A DNA stretch of 42,109 bases from BOG-908 sp964250925 (GTDB lineage: Bacteria > Pseudomonadota > Alphaproteobacteria > Acetobacterales > Acetobacteraceae): contig CAXUHU010000019.1 of NCBI GenBank assembly GCA_964250925.1, positions 1 through 42,109 on the forward strand, written 5' to 3'. A model generated the notes under the pieces. That model was not told the DNA's origin. It saw only the letters and a program-made list of their open reading frames with translations, and made no database searches. The position numbers were made by a program, and so were the translations under genes. Of the stretch, positions 1 to 7,921 are shown in pieces; position 1 is the stretch's first letter, and each line of letters begins with the position of its first letter.

Positions 1-601
1 AGGGTAGCAGCAAGATGTCGGCCGTCCGGTGCTCGTTGAAGTAGCCGTAAACCAGGCTGGTGAGTTGGTCTGACGGGCCGGCCGCGGCACCCACGGTCTG
101 CAGCAGTTGGTTCTGGGCGATGTCCTGGCGGACCAGATCGAGGAAACGCGCCTCGATCATGTTGTTGCTGGACAGGGTCTGCAACAATACGCGGCGGTCG
201 AACTTCCCGTCTGGGCCTTGAAAATCGGGCATTGCAAAGACGGCCTGGCGCACTGCGTCGTCGGGCACGGCCAGCCTCATGCTGGCGATCTCGCCGGAGA
301 GCGCCTGCTGTGTGACCAGCTTCTGCAACGTCTGCTGCGCGACCTGCACACGCAAGGCTTGCGGCAGCTGGCTGGGGTCGGGCATTCGCTCGGCAGTGCG
401 TCGAAGGTTGGTCTGGTACTCGGCCATGAACTGCTGCTGCGTGATGTCGTGCCCACCCACGGTGGCTACGGCACTGCTGCCGCCGCTGACGACGTTGCGC
501 ACCACATCGGCCACACCCCAGCTGGCGAAGGAGGCGACCAGGATCAGCAGCAATATCCGGGCGGGCCACGTGTTGACGATCTTGCGGAAGGCGGCGAGCA
601 T
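1..601 (-). CDS. PpiD/SurA-type peptidylprolyl isomerase, N-terminal part (cut by window edge)
   Basis: The gene reads leftward from an ATG at 601 and is still open at base 1, so only about 200 N-terminal residues are present. The protein starts MLAAFRKIVNTWPARILLLI, a short positive head and one membrane segment (about residues 14-32). A SurA_N-like region follows, with VATVGGHDITQQQF and later repeated short helices (LVTQQALSGEIASMRL; AVPDDAVRQAVFAMPDFQG). This matches membrane-anchored PpiD-type periplasmic folding factors, which carry a parvulin domain further on; that part lies outside the window. PpiD proteins help newly exported outer-membrane proteins fold, a family fact not tested here. 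In many Alphaproteobacteria such a gene lies near tpiA/secG or trp genes; that context cannot be seen. The family call is firm; the exact subtype is less so. Confidence 0.85.
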   Translation of the reverse strand, partial: MLAAFRKIVNTWPARILLLILVASFASWGVADVVRNVVSGGSSAVATVGGHDITQQQFMAEYQTNLRRTAERMPDPSQLPQALRVQVAQQTLQKLVTQQALSGEIASMRLAVPDDAVRQAVFAMPDFQGPDGKFDRRVLLQTLSSNNMIEARFLDLVRQDIAQNQLLQTVGAAAGPSDQLTSLVYGYFNEHRTADILLLP

Positions 602-670
602 CAAGGCGGTATCCGGCTGTTCAGTTTACCAGCATAGGGCGGGTAGGAGCGGGCGCAAAGAGGAAGGAAA

Positions 671-790
671 AGGTTCTTTTTTGAAAAATAACCAAGAACT
701 TCTGTTCTTTCAGCGTGATCTATCGCCTAGGGCGGGCGCCAAGCAAACCACAGTCTTTTGCTTCCCTTCTTTAGAAAAGAAGAATCTTCC
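671..790. repeat. AT-rich paired inverted-repeat element, copy A
   Basis: This AT-rich island in GC-rich DNA has two palindromic halves facing each other. The left half (672-692) has arms GGTTcTTTTT and AAAAAtAACC. The right half (about 766-788) has CTTCTTT and AAAGAAG around a 3-base centre, followed on the complementary strand by AGCAAAAG. A GC-rich core separates the halves. The same arrangement recurs at 7925-8035. It sits between two leftward genes and could act as a terminator for the deaminase gene. Whether it is a mobile MITE/REP-like element or only paired terminators is not settled. Confidence 0.6.
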
Positions 791-1326
791 TACAAATTAA
801 CTTGCTCCTCCACCGGCACCTGCTCGTTCGGCCCTACGTACAAGGTCGCGCACTCCTTCGCCAAAACGCCGCCCTTCAGCGTGAGGTCGTTCCGGTAGGC
901 GTCCAGGACGTAGTCCACCGTGCCGCGGTCGCGCTCCTCGAAGTACATCTCGTGCACGTCGCCTCGCTGCGCGCCATAAACGATGCGGCCGATCTTGGCC
1001 CAGATCGAGGCCATGGAGCACATGCCGCAGGGTTGCAGCGTGGAATACAGGGTCGCACCGCGCAACTCGATCGTGCCGAGTGCCTCGCAGGCCCGGCGAA
1101 TAGCCACCATTTCGCCATGGGCGGTCGGGTCGCAACGCATCTCGTTTTCGTTGTGGCCTTCGCCGACCACGCGGCCGTCCAGCACGATCACACAGCCGAT
1201 AGGGTTGCCGCCCGGAGTGACCTCTCCTTTCCTGGCCCAGTCGAGCGCACGCCGCATGTAGGCGATGTCGGTCCCCTCCGGGTGGCCGTCTCCCATCTGC
1301 TGTGCCGTCTGAGTCTGGTCGTTCAT
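790..1326 (-). CDS. Nucleoside/cytidine-type zinc deaminase
   Basis: A 178-residue protein of the cytidine/deoxycytidylate deaminase fold. The zinc site is clear: H70-G-E72 in DPTAHGEM supplies the histidine ligand and the catalytic glutamate, and TLQPCGMC supplies C100 and C103. NPIGCVIV (about 41-48) is the usual substrate-loop strand. These enzymes hydrolytically deaminate a base or nucleoside (guanine, cytosine, or tRNA adenosine in TadA). The C-terminus MYFEERDRGTVDYVLDAYRN differs from TadA, so a free-base or nucleoside deaminase is more likely than the tRNA enzyme. The substrate cannot be read from the sequence. The gene ends against repeat copy A, which separates it from the leftward ppiD-like gene. 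Confidence 0.85.
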   Translation of the reverse strand: MNDQTQTAQQMGDGHPEGTDIAYMRRALDWARKGEVTPGGNPIGCVIVLDGRVVGEGHNENEMRCDPTAHGEMVAIRRACEALGTIELRGATLYSTLQPCGMCSMASIWAKIGRIVYGAQRGDVHEMYFEERDRGTVDYVLDAYRNDLTLKGGVLAKECATLYVGPNEQVPVEEQVNL

Positions 1327-1429
1327 GCAATCCCACCATCCTGTCCATTAGCAGGAGCGGGTTGCCGGTAACGGAGTTGCCGTCCACCCCACCCACGCAA
1401 GACGATTAAGGTGTGTCCCGTTGCGTCGC

Positions 1430-1600
1430 TTACGGCCTCTCTGATTCGCTCTTCTTGGATCGGTCGCTCGCGCGGCGGTCCCACCACCAAGATCCACGCG
1501 CTCTGCGACGGAGGCGGCCGCCTACTTTGCAAACGGGCCGTCTTGTCGATATTCAGACTAAAGCACCTACACGAGCAGCGGGCGGTAGCGCTTCCAACCG
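1430..1600 (+). pseudogene. IS5-family transposase fragment
   Basis: In one forward frame the DNA reads SWIGRSRGGPTTKIHALCDG, matching the conserved RSRGG-x-TTKIHAL block of IS5-group DDE transposases. The reading then drifts into other frames (a GRLVDIQTK-like stretch in the neighbouring frame) and no full transposase is present. Neither terminal inverted repeats nor the rest of the element could be found. This is a decayed scrap of an insertion sequence and marks the start of a degraded stretch that runs to about 4486. Boundaries are approximate. Confidence 0.6.
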
Positions 1601-1639
1601 TAAAATCCGACGGTTTACCGATCGCAGCCGAGCTCGGGC

Positions 1640-1816
1640 ATGCTTGATGATGTTACCGGTCGCGCCGCGGACGAGGCCCTAGTTCTCGGCACACGGGAGA
1701 TCTACGTGCGTTACGGATCGGGCATGGCGGCCACGAAGCTGCGCATCCCGGCGGCTTCCGAAGGCACGGCGCGCAACCTGAACACGGTGTCGCGGCTAGC
1801 GGAGATGGCCGGATGA
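1640..1816 (+). CDS. Small ORF, unknown; possible 3' remnant of a larger gene
   Basis: An open frame of 58 residues starts with ATG at 1640 and ends with TGA at 1814-1816. It begins MLDDVTGRAADEALVLGTRE and ends with a region rich in Ala, Arg and Leu (KLRIPAASEGTARNLNTVSR, then LAEMAG). The composition looks coding, but I do not recognise a family and see no good ribosome-binding site. Its position directly after a transposase scrap suggests it may be the surviving end of a disrupted gene. The next 230 bases (1817-2049) show no supported gene. Confidence 0.3.
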   Translation: MLDDVTGRAADEALVLGTREIYVRYGSGMAATKLRIPAASEGTARNLNTVSRLAEMAG

Positions 1817-2049
1817 GCGGCCCGCCCGCGCGCCTCGCTGCTGCCGTTGACTGCCGCGACGGCAGGCCGGCCGCGGGAGGCTGGATTGCCAGCGACAGGA
1901 CCGGCACGGGCGACCCGGATCAACGACCCGGCCATCGCCGGGCCGCCCGATCGCGCGCCGCTGGCCGCCATCGCCGACCATGAGGGCGGTCCCGCCACGA
2001 CGGGAGCACGCGGAGCAGCGTCGCGACAGGTCGGATCGCTCGTGGCACG

Positions 2050-2667
2050 GTGGACGGCATGAACGGTGAGCGACCCTGGGTGATCGTGCTGAACGGCGTC
2101 GGCAGCGTGGGCAAGAGCTCGACGATCCGCGCCGTGCAGACCATCGCCGCCAGGCCCTTCCTGCACGTATCGATGGACGCCTTCATCGGCATGCTGCCCG
2201 AGAGGATGCTTGGCCATCCGGATGGGCTGGTGTTCGATGCGGGCGAGGCCGATGGCCGGCCATGCGTCGCCGTGCGGACTGGCCCGGTGATGGCCCGGGC
2301 GATGCGCGGCATGCGCCACGCCGTCGCCGCCCTCGCGGGTCAAAGCAACGACCTCCTGATCGACGACGTCATGTTCGATCCGGCGGAGGCGGCGGAATAC
2401 CGCGCCCTCCTGGCCCACGTGAACCTGCGCTTCATCGGCCTGTTCGCCCCGCTGGACGTGCTGGAAGCGCGCGAGCGGGAGCGCGGCGATCGCGTCATCG
2501 GCTTGGCGCGCGGGCAGGTGGATCGCGTGCATGGCGGCATCGCCTACGACCTCGAGATCGACGCCGCGCGGCATGATGCCGGGGCGCGGGCCGCAATCGT
2601 CTGCCAGGCGTTCGGATTGGCGACGGAAGCGGCCGGTTCGGCCGTGCGCGAGGAGGGGCCATGCTGA
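2050..2667 (+). CDS. Chloramphenicol phosphotransferase-like P-loop kinase
   Basis: A 205-residue protein with an N-terminal Walker A motif, NGVGSVGKSS (about residues 15-24), followed by FLHVSMDAFIGMLPERM. That pattern is typical of the chloramphenicol phosphotransferase (CPT) family of P-loop kinases. LLIDDVMFDP (near 100) is the Walker-B-like strand and RERERGDRVIGLARGQ is the arginine-rich lid. CPT of Streptomyces phosphorylates chloramphenicol, but most bacterial homologues have no known substrate, so resistance should not be assumed. A second ATG at 2059 is an equally good start. The stop overlaps the next kinase gene, so the two are probably co-translated. Confidence 0.8.
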   Translation: MDGMNGERPWVIVLNGVGSVGKSSTIRAVQTIAARPFLHVSMDAFIGMLPERMLGHPDGLVFDAGEADGRPCVAVRTGPVMARAMRGMRHAVAALAGQSNDLLIDDVMFDPAEAAEYRALLAHVNLRFIGLFAPLDVLEARERERGDRVIGLARGQVDRVHGGIAYDLEIDAARHDAGARAAIVCQAFGLATEAAGSAVREEGPC

Positions 2668-3170
2668 TCGTGTTCGGTGGTCGGCCCGGCACCGGCAAGA
2701 CCACGATCGCGCGCCGGATTGCCGCGCAGCGCTCGGCCATCTACCTGAGGATCGACGCGATCGAGCAGGCGATGCGCGACGCGGGTATCCCGGCCGAAGG
2801 GATCGGGGCGGCCGGTTACGCCGTGGCCAATGCGATCGCAGAAGCCAACCTCCTGGCTGGGAGGACGGTCGTCGCAGATTGCGTCAACCCGGTGCCGGAG
2901 AGCCGCGAGGCATGGCGCGCCGTCACATCGCGCGCCCGAGTGCCGCTGGTGGAAGTCGAGATCATCTGCACGGACGCGGTCGAACACCGGCGCAGAGTGG
3001 AGGAACGTGTTTGCGACGTACCGGGCCTCGTCCTGCCGCGCTGGCGCGACGTTTTGGAGCACGCCTACCACCCCTGGGATGAGCCGCGTGTCGTCGTCGA
3101 CACTGCCGGCCTCACGCCCGAGCAGGCCGTCGCCGCCGTCAACCGGCGCCTCCCGCCCATCGGCACATAA
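2661..3170 (+). CDS. Small AAA/gluconate-kinase-like P-loop kinase
   Basis: A 169-residue protein that begins almost at its nucleotide site: MLIVFGGRPGTGKTTIARRI carries Walker A with K13 and T14. YLRIDAIEQAM gives the Asp that usually contacts the substrate or metal, TVVADCVNPVPESR is a Walker-B-like strand, and RRRVEER is a lid. It resembles small AAA-family ATPase/gluconate or zeta-toxin-like kinases with unknown small-molecule substrates. Its ATG lies 7 bases inside the preceding CPT-like gene, so the pair forms a translationally coupled unit of two different P-loop kinases. No antitoxin-like gene is adjacent, which argues against a zeta toxin role. Confidence 0.75.
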   Translation: MLIVFGGRPGTGKTTIARRIAAQRSAIYLRIDAIEQAMRDAGIPAEGIGAAGYAVANAIAEANLLAGRTVVADCVNPVPESREAWRAVTSRARVPLVEVEIICTDAVEHRRRVEERVCDVPGLVLPRWRDVLEHAYHPWDEPRVVVDTAGLTPEQAVAAVNRRLPPIGT

Positions 3171-3600
3171 CCGTTCGCCCAACCGGCCTCCCACACGTCC
3201 CGGTTCACCGACGCGCATCGTCCAGCGCTATTGTGATGGCCTCGAACCGCTCGTCCACCTCGCCGCGCATCTTCGGGTGGATGAAGACGTAAACGTCCCG
3301 CTATTTTGCCACGCTGGCTTGTGCGGGCTGGCCGCAAGTCTTGGTTCGCACTTCGTTGGCCGCTCTCGCACGCCAGGACCGGCAGCAGCCGGCGTAGTCC
3401 CCCCAACACCGTGCAGCCAAATGTCGGTGCGACGCTGCGCTTCTTTGACCCGGCTCCGTATTACGCCCACCATACGATGCCTGAATGCCGCTCAGAAAAT
3501 TACAGCCTGACCGTAAAATCACCCCTGACCAATAGGATCGACGCTATGCCACGGCCAGCGACGTAATGACGCTTAAAGTCGCGTTAGCTACGGTCAACTA
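3171..3600. other. Gene-poor decayed stretch with one gene-end remnant
   Basis: No intact gene is supported in these 430 bases. On the minus strand, bases 3302 to 3205 read RDVYVFIHPKMRGEVDERFE followed by AITIALDDARR and a stop. This looks like the C-terminal end of a real protein, with an in-frame TAG immediately upstream, so only the tail survives. I do not recognise the family. The rest (3303-3600) holds only short, low-quality open frames. Confidence 0.4.
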
Positions 3601-4265
3601 CTATTTGGCCAGTTGGTCGCAAGTCTTCGACAATTGCTCGTTCAACGCAGCTTGTCGTCGCTCTGTGGAAATAAGCCAACCCGTCATGCGCCCAAGCGAA
3701 CGTATGATCTCGTACTGAGCCGTGAGGTGAAGTAGTATAAGGACGGCAAAGAATTGGAGGTAAGGCGTCCCGCTCATGAGGCACGCCATGCCAGGAAGCC
3801 CTAAAGCGATCGTTGTCTGACTTCTGGCGGCCAATGGGGAAGCGCTGTTTCTAACGGCCGCTCCGCCGGCGAAGGAGAGGACGTTAGTTGCCATGTACAG
3901 ACCTGCGACGAGATCTTTCGTAAAGAGGACAGTAAGACCTGCCCCAACACCTGCTATCAGGGCGGTGCTGATTGCACCTGCAAGAAACATCCACGCCCAC
4001 GAATCCGCCTCAAACCGAGATCTGTTGCGATGAAAGGTGAGAGCCAGCGCAAGACGAAGGCCCAACATAATGCACCCTGCGAAGCCCCAAACCAGATACC
4101 AGCTGCTTCCAGTTTGCCTCCAGCAAACGCCAGCCGCAATGAGAGTGCCAGTATTGCTTACAGCCAGGATCGGGGCTGGCGAAACAACGAGGCGACTAGC
4201 TGCCAGCGCTGCTCATCACCGTACTTCCCTGCATCGAGAAGCAAGTTGCGCGCGACTATCTTCAT
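3601..4265 (-). pseudogene. Truncated, frameshifted membrane-sensor diguanylate cyclase (GGDEF domain lost)
   Basis: Leftward reading from an ATG at 4265 gives MKIVARNLLLDAGKYGDEQR and runs to SLFR. The frame must shift by one base near 4170 (a stop follows in the first frame) to continue as PAPILAVSNTGTLIAAGVCW. Several hydrophobic membrane segments follow (AWMFLAGAISTALIAGVGAG; YLQFFAVLILLHLTAQY). It ends LISTERRQAALNEQLSKTCD, then QLAK and a stop. In membrane-anchored diguanylate cyclases this is the linker just before the GGDEF domain; here the catalytic domain is absent. Both the frameshift and the loss of the output domain mark it as a pseudogene. The membrane ORF from 4068 alone (155 residues) could still be made but would have no cyclase activity. 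Confidence 0.65.
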
Positions 4266-4486
4266 TTTGATCAGGAGCCTCAACCCTAGCGCGCCAAGCG
4301 TGCCGCAGTCGACGTTACAAGAAGCTTGGACATTCCCCAATTGGTCACTCGTCGCTCGCTCGTCCGTTCAAAACGTTTATGGCTCGAGAGTAGGTGGAGA
4401 GTCCTGACTCGCCGTTAACATCGAGGCAAAGCCGACTCCGGACCGCCGTCATGGACCATTCCAATGCCAACAGGTTTTCAACGCGT

Positions 4487-5116
4487 CTAGAGTGTTCTCT
4501 GTCCGTCATCGCACGGCCTAACGGTCGCCATAAGCGCGTAAAGCTGAACCGCAGCATCGGCCACACTGGCCACGCTCTCCGCATACCCCGTGTCAATCCA
4601 CGCACGCGCAATGTGCAGGCCGCCACCGATAACGCCCCGCAACAATAGCGGAGACGTCGAACTATCGACGGCGAGAACCTCCATCAGTAACGCCCCGAAA
4701 TCATCGAGGCTTTGAGAGACCAGCGCGTCCGTCGCCGCACTCACGCTGGCCATCTCAATCAAGAAAACCCGCGCACCGCTAGGATTGTCCTTGATCTGCT
4801 GAAAATACACCAGCAACGCCGACCGTATCCGTTCCAATGGCGCCCGTCCGTCCGGCAAGGCCGCCTCACGCATGCGCACGATCAAGGCCCGGTTAACCTC
4901 CAGAAAGCAATGCTTGAGCAAATCCTCGCCATTTGTGAACGACTCGTAAAAGTAGCGCTCCGTGAGGCCGGCCTTCACGCAGACTGCCTTCACGCTGGCC
5001 GTCCTGAAGCCTGTAGCGCCATATACGCTGAGCGCCGCCTGCATGATTTGTGCGCGTCGCTCTGCCCGACGCTCGTCCGCCGTCCTGTCACCCCAGCGCC
5101 GTTCCGCTTGTGTCAC
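4487..5116 (-). CDS. TetR-family transcriptional regulator
   Basis: A 209-residue regulator. The N-terminal helix-turn-helix is complete: RRAQIMQAALSVYGATGFRT, then ASVKAVCVKAGLTERYFYES and FTNGEDLL (about residues 20-70), with the YFY/F signature of TetR recognition helices. The remaining 140 residues form the usual all-helical ligand and dimer domain. It is divergent from the Baeyer-Villiger monooxygenase operon, with about 200 bases between start codons and a perfect palindrome at 5266-5283. By analogy with other TetR systems it probably represses that operon until its substrate or a product binds; that is inference. Bases 4266-4486 downstream hold no gene I can support. Confidence 0.9.
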   Translation of the reverse strand: MTQAERRWGDRTADERRAERRAQIMQAALSVYGATGFRTASVKAVCVKAGLTERYFYESFTNGEDLLKHCFLEVNRALIVRMREAALPDGRAPLERIRSALLVYFQQIKDNPSGARVFLIEMASVSAATDALVSQSLDDFGALLMEVLAVDSSTSPLLLRGVIGGGLHIARAWIDTGYAESVASVADAAVQLYALMATVRPCDDGQRTL

Positions 5117-5265
5117 TCTTGATGTCCTAAAAGCGACTTCTGCTTGCTGAAAGAGGAACGCAGAAAGCCATGACGTTCACTGTGTAACCAGCTGCTGACC
5201 CCCCTCTGTAAGGCCAGTGCGAGGCCGCTTGGAAGGACACCGCGTGCCTCGCCTGACCTTGCAAC

Positions 5266-5283
5266 TGACATGAACTCATGTCA
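5266..5283. promoter_or_regulatory. Candidate TetR operator (perfect 18-bp palindrome)
   Basis: TGACATGA-AC-TCATGTCA is a perfect inverted repeat with 8-bp arms and a 2-bp centre. It lies 36 bases before the monooxygenase ATG at 5319 and about 150 bases from the divergent tetR start. Size and symmetry fit a TetR-dimer site. The position overlaps where a promoter for the rightward operon would be, so binding would repress it. No strong -35/-10 pair stands out nearby. Confidence 0.6.
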
Positions 5284-5318
5284 AATGCCTGCAACCGACC
5301 CGCCTCAGGAACATCACG

Positions 5319-7121
5319 ATGCCCGACCTCCCCTCCCTTGAAGCCTTGCGCGATCGCTACCGCATCGAGCGCGAGCGCCGCGCGGAAAACCTGGACGCCC
5401 GCAAATACCAGGACATGAAGGAAGGCTTCTCCCACCTTCTCTCGGACCCTTACACCACACGGGTCGACCGCGCGGCCGTGGTGGACAGCGTGGACGTCCT
5501 CGTGGTTGGCGGCGGCTTCGGCGGCCTGCTCGCGGCCGCCCGCCTGCAGCAGGCCGGGGCCGGCCGCATACGCATCGTGGAAGCCGGCGGCGACGTGGGC
5601 GGCACGTGGTATTGGAACCGCTATCCGGGCGCGGCCTGCGACATCGAATCCTACATCTACTTCCCATTGCTGGAAGAGACGGGCTACATGCCGAAAGAGC
5701 GCTACAGCAAGGCGCCGGAAATACGCGAGCACTGCCGCCGCATCGCCACCCATTTCGGCCTGTACGAGGACGCGCTGTTCTCCACCCAGGTCACGTCGTT
5801 CGACTGGAACGCGGACGAAGCGGTCTGGCAGGTCCGCACCGACCGTGATGACCACATCCGCGCCCGCTTCGTCGTGCTGGCCACCGGCCCGCTGAACAAG
5901 CCGAAGCTGGCCGCCATTCCGGGCCTCGGCAGCTTCCACGGCCACAATTTCCATACCAGCCGTTGGGACTACGCCTACACCGGCGGGTCCGCCACCGAAC
6001 CTATGACGAGCCTGGCCGATAAACGCGTCGGCATCATCGGCACCGGCGCCACCGCCATACAATGCGTGCCGCCGCTGGCGCGCGCAGCCAGGCACCTGTA
6101 CGTGTTCCAGCGCACGCCCTCCTCGGTGGACGCACGGAACAACACGCCTACCGACCCGGAGTGGGCGGCAAGCCTGACACCGGGCTGGCAGGCCCGCCGA
6201 ATGGCCAACTTCACCGAGCAGATGGCCGGCCACCTGCAGGATCCCGACGAGGTGGCCGACGGCTGGACGGTGCTGGCCCGCAAGGTGCGCGAGAGAATGG
6301 CCCATGACCCGGCGAACGCCAACTTCATGGCCCTGCTGGCGCAGGCCGACGCAGAAAAAATGGTGGAGATCCGCGCCCGCATGGACAGTGTGGTGCGCGA
6401 TCCCGCCACGGCGGAGGCGCTGAAGCCCTGGTTCAGCCTGTTCTGCAAGCGGCCCTGCTTCCACGACGACTATCTCGCCATGTTCAACCGGCCGAACGTG
6501 ACCCTGGTCGACACCGCCGGCCGCGGCGTGGAGCGTATCTCCGAGCGCGGTGTCGTCGTCGCCGGCCGGGAGTACGAGCTGGACTGCCTGATCTTCGCCA
6601 CCGGCTTCGAGGTCAGCACGGACTACTCAAAGCGGTCCGGCTTCGAGATGCACGGCGTGAACGGCGTCTCGCTCACCGAGAAATGGTCTGCCGGCCTGTC
6701 CACGCTGCACGGCATGCACAGCCGGCGGTTTCCCAACTGCTTCGTCATCAGCCAGGCGCAATCGGGCATGTCGCCGAATTTCCCGCACATGCTCAGCGAG
6801 CAGGCCAAGCACATAGCGCACATCGTCGGCTACAGCCTACAGCACGGCATACGAACGGTGGAGACGAGCGACGCCGCCGAGCGTGACTGGGTGCAAACCA
6901 TCCTGAAGATGGGCGAAGGCCGGCGCCAATTCCTGGAGGCTTGCACGCCCGGCTACTACAATAACGAGGGCAGGGGCATGTCGGACGCCGCAGCCAGCGG
7001 CTTCCCCTACGGCGCCGGCCCGGTCGCCTTTATCGATCTGCTGACCAAGTGGCGCGAGGACGGCGATTTTGCCGGCCTCGAACTCGACGGCAAGACCGTC
7101 CGTCAGACGAAGGAGCCGTAA
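5319..7121 (+). CDS. Type I Baeyer-Villiger flavin monooxygenase
   Basis: A 600-residue FAD/NADPH monooxygenase that inserts oxygen beside a ketone carbonyl to give an ester or lactone. The FAD-binding Rossmann motif is VVGGGFGG (about 62-69) and the NADPH motif is GTGATA (241-246). Between them lies the diagnostic Baeyer-Villiger fingerprint F206-x-G-x-x-x-H212-x-x-x-W216-D. GTWYWNRYPGAACD, conserved in cyclohexanone-monooxygenase-like enzymes, is also present. An extension of about 55 residues precedes the FAD domain, as in the longer class acting on large cyclic or aryl ketones; the substrate itself is not predictable. The stop is 4 bases before the SDR gene, so they form one operon, probably controlled by the divergent TetR. 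Confidence 0.93.
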   Translation: MPDLPSLEALRDRYRIERERRAENLDARKYQDMKEGFSHLLSDPYTTRVDRAAVVDSVDVLVVGGGFGGLLAAARLQQAGAGRIRIVEAGGDVGGTWYWNRYPGAACDIESYIYFPLLEETGYMPKERYSKAPEIREHCRRIATHFGLYEDALFSTQVTSFDWNADEAVWQVRTDRDDHIRARFVVLATGPLNKPKLAAIPGLGSFHGHNFHTSRWDYAYTGGSATEPMTSLADKRVGIIGTGATAIQCVPPLARAARHLYVFQRTPSSVDARNNTPTDPEWAASLTPGWQARRMANFTEQMAGHLQDPDEVADGWTVLARKVRERMAHDPANANFMALLAQADAEKMVEIRARMDSVVRDPATAEALKPWFSLFCKRPCFHDDYLAMFNRPNVTLVDTAGRGVERISERGVVVAGREYELDCLIFATGFEVSTDYSKRSGFEMHGVNGVSLTEKWSAGLSTLHGMHSRRFPNCFVISQAQSGMSPNFPHMLSEQAKHIAHIVGYSLQHGIRTVETSDAAERDWVQTILKMGEGRRQFLEACTPGYYNNEGRGMSDAAASGFPYGAGPVAFIDLLTKWREDGDFAGLELDGKTVRQTKEP

Positions 7122-7125
7122 GGTC

Positions 7126-7917
7126 ATGAGCCAGTCGGACGGGCGCAAATCCATCTTCGTCACCGGTGCCGCCAGCGGCATGGGGCTGGCAACCGCCAAG
7201 CTGTTCGCGTCCCGCGGCTGGTTTGTTGGCGCCTACGACGTCAACGTCGCGGGCCTTGACAGCCTCAAGGCCGAATTAAAAGCCGAGCGCGGCATCTTTG
7301 CCGCGTTGGACGTGACAGACCCGGCCGCCTTCGAGGCTGCGATGACCGGGTTCGGGCAAGCCACCGGCGGCACGCTGGACCTGATGTTCAGCAACGCCGG
7401 CATCGCCGTCGGCGGGCTTTTCGACGAGATGGCGTGGGCCGACATCATGAAAATCGTGAGCGTCAATTTCCTCGGCGTGATGATCGGCACGCGCGCGGCC
7501 GTGCCGTTGCTGCGCGCCACGCCGGGCGCGCTGTGCCTGATCAACTCGTCATCGTCGTCGATCTTCGGCACCGCCGGCATCGCCGTGTATTCCGCCACCA
7601 AACACGCGGTACGCGGCCTGACGGAAGCCTTGTCGATCGAGTTCAAGCGCTTCGGCGTACGCGCGTCCGACCTGCTGCCCGGCCTGATCGACACGCCCAT
7701 CCTGTCCGACACGATGCGCAAGATGGCGCCGGCGGAAGGGATGTGGCGCCTGGTGCAGCCGGCGGAAGTGGCGGAGACGGTGTGGCATGCGTATCACGCG
7801 GACAAGCTGCACTGGTATGTTCCTGAGGAGCTGAAGCATTTCGACGTGCAGGCGACGCAGGAGCCGGAGGCGGTGCGGGAGGAGCGGACGGCGCTGTTGG
7901 CGATGATGAAGGAGTAA
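7126..7917 (+). CDS. Short-chain dehydrogenase/reductase (SDR)
   Basis: A 263-residue classical SDR. The NAD(P)-binding motif is TGAASGMG (13-20), followed by SNAGIAV, the serine stretch INSSSSSIFG and the catalytic Y155-SATK159. The ATG at 7126 is chosen because AAGGAG lies just upstream, at the end of the monooxygenase gene; a longer open frame begins at 7069 inside that gene. With a Baeyer-Villiger enzyme as partner, the natural reading is oxidation of a secondary alcohol to the ketone the monooxygenase uses. The acidic residue after the second strand (AYDVN) favours NAD over NADP. The physiological direction is inferred, not shown. Confidence 0.9.
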   Translation: MSQSDGRKSIFVTGAASGMGLATAKLFASRGWFVGAYDVNVAGLDSLKAELKAERGIFAALDVTDPAAFEAAMTGFGQATGGTLDLMFSNAGIAVGGLFDEMAWADIMKIVSVNFLGVMIGTRAAVPLLRATPGALCLINSSSSSIFGTAGIAVYSATKHAVRGLTEALSIEFKRFGVRASDLLPGLIDTPILSDTMRKMAPAEGMWRLVQPAEVAETVWHAYHADKLHWYVPEELKHFDVQATQEPEAVREERTALLAMMKE

Positions 7918-7921
7918 GGCA

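Noticed and set aside
107..800. Forward open frames at the left edge
   Set aside because: They lie on the opposite strand of the clear PpiD/SurA-type gene or across the AT-rich repeat and show no family features.
2661..3170. Zeta-type toxin with antitoxin
   Set aside because: The fold is similar, but no small antitoxin-like gene is adjacent and the partner is another kinase.
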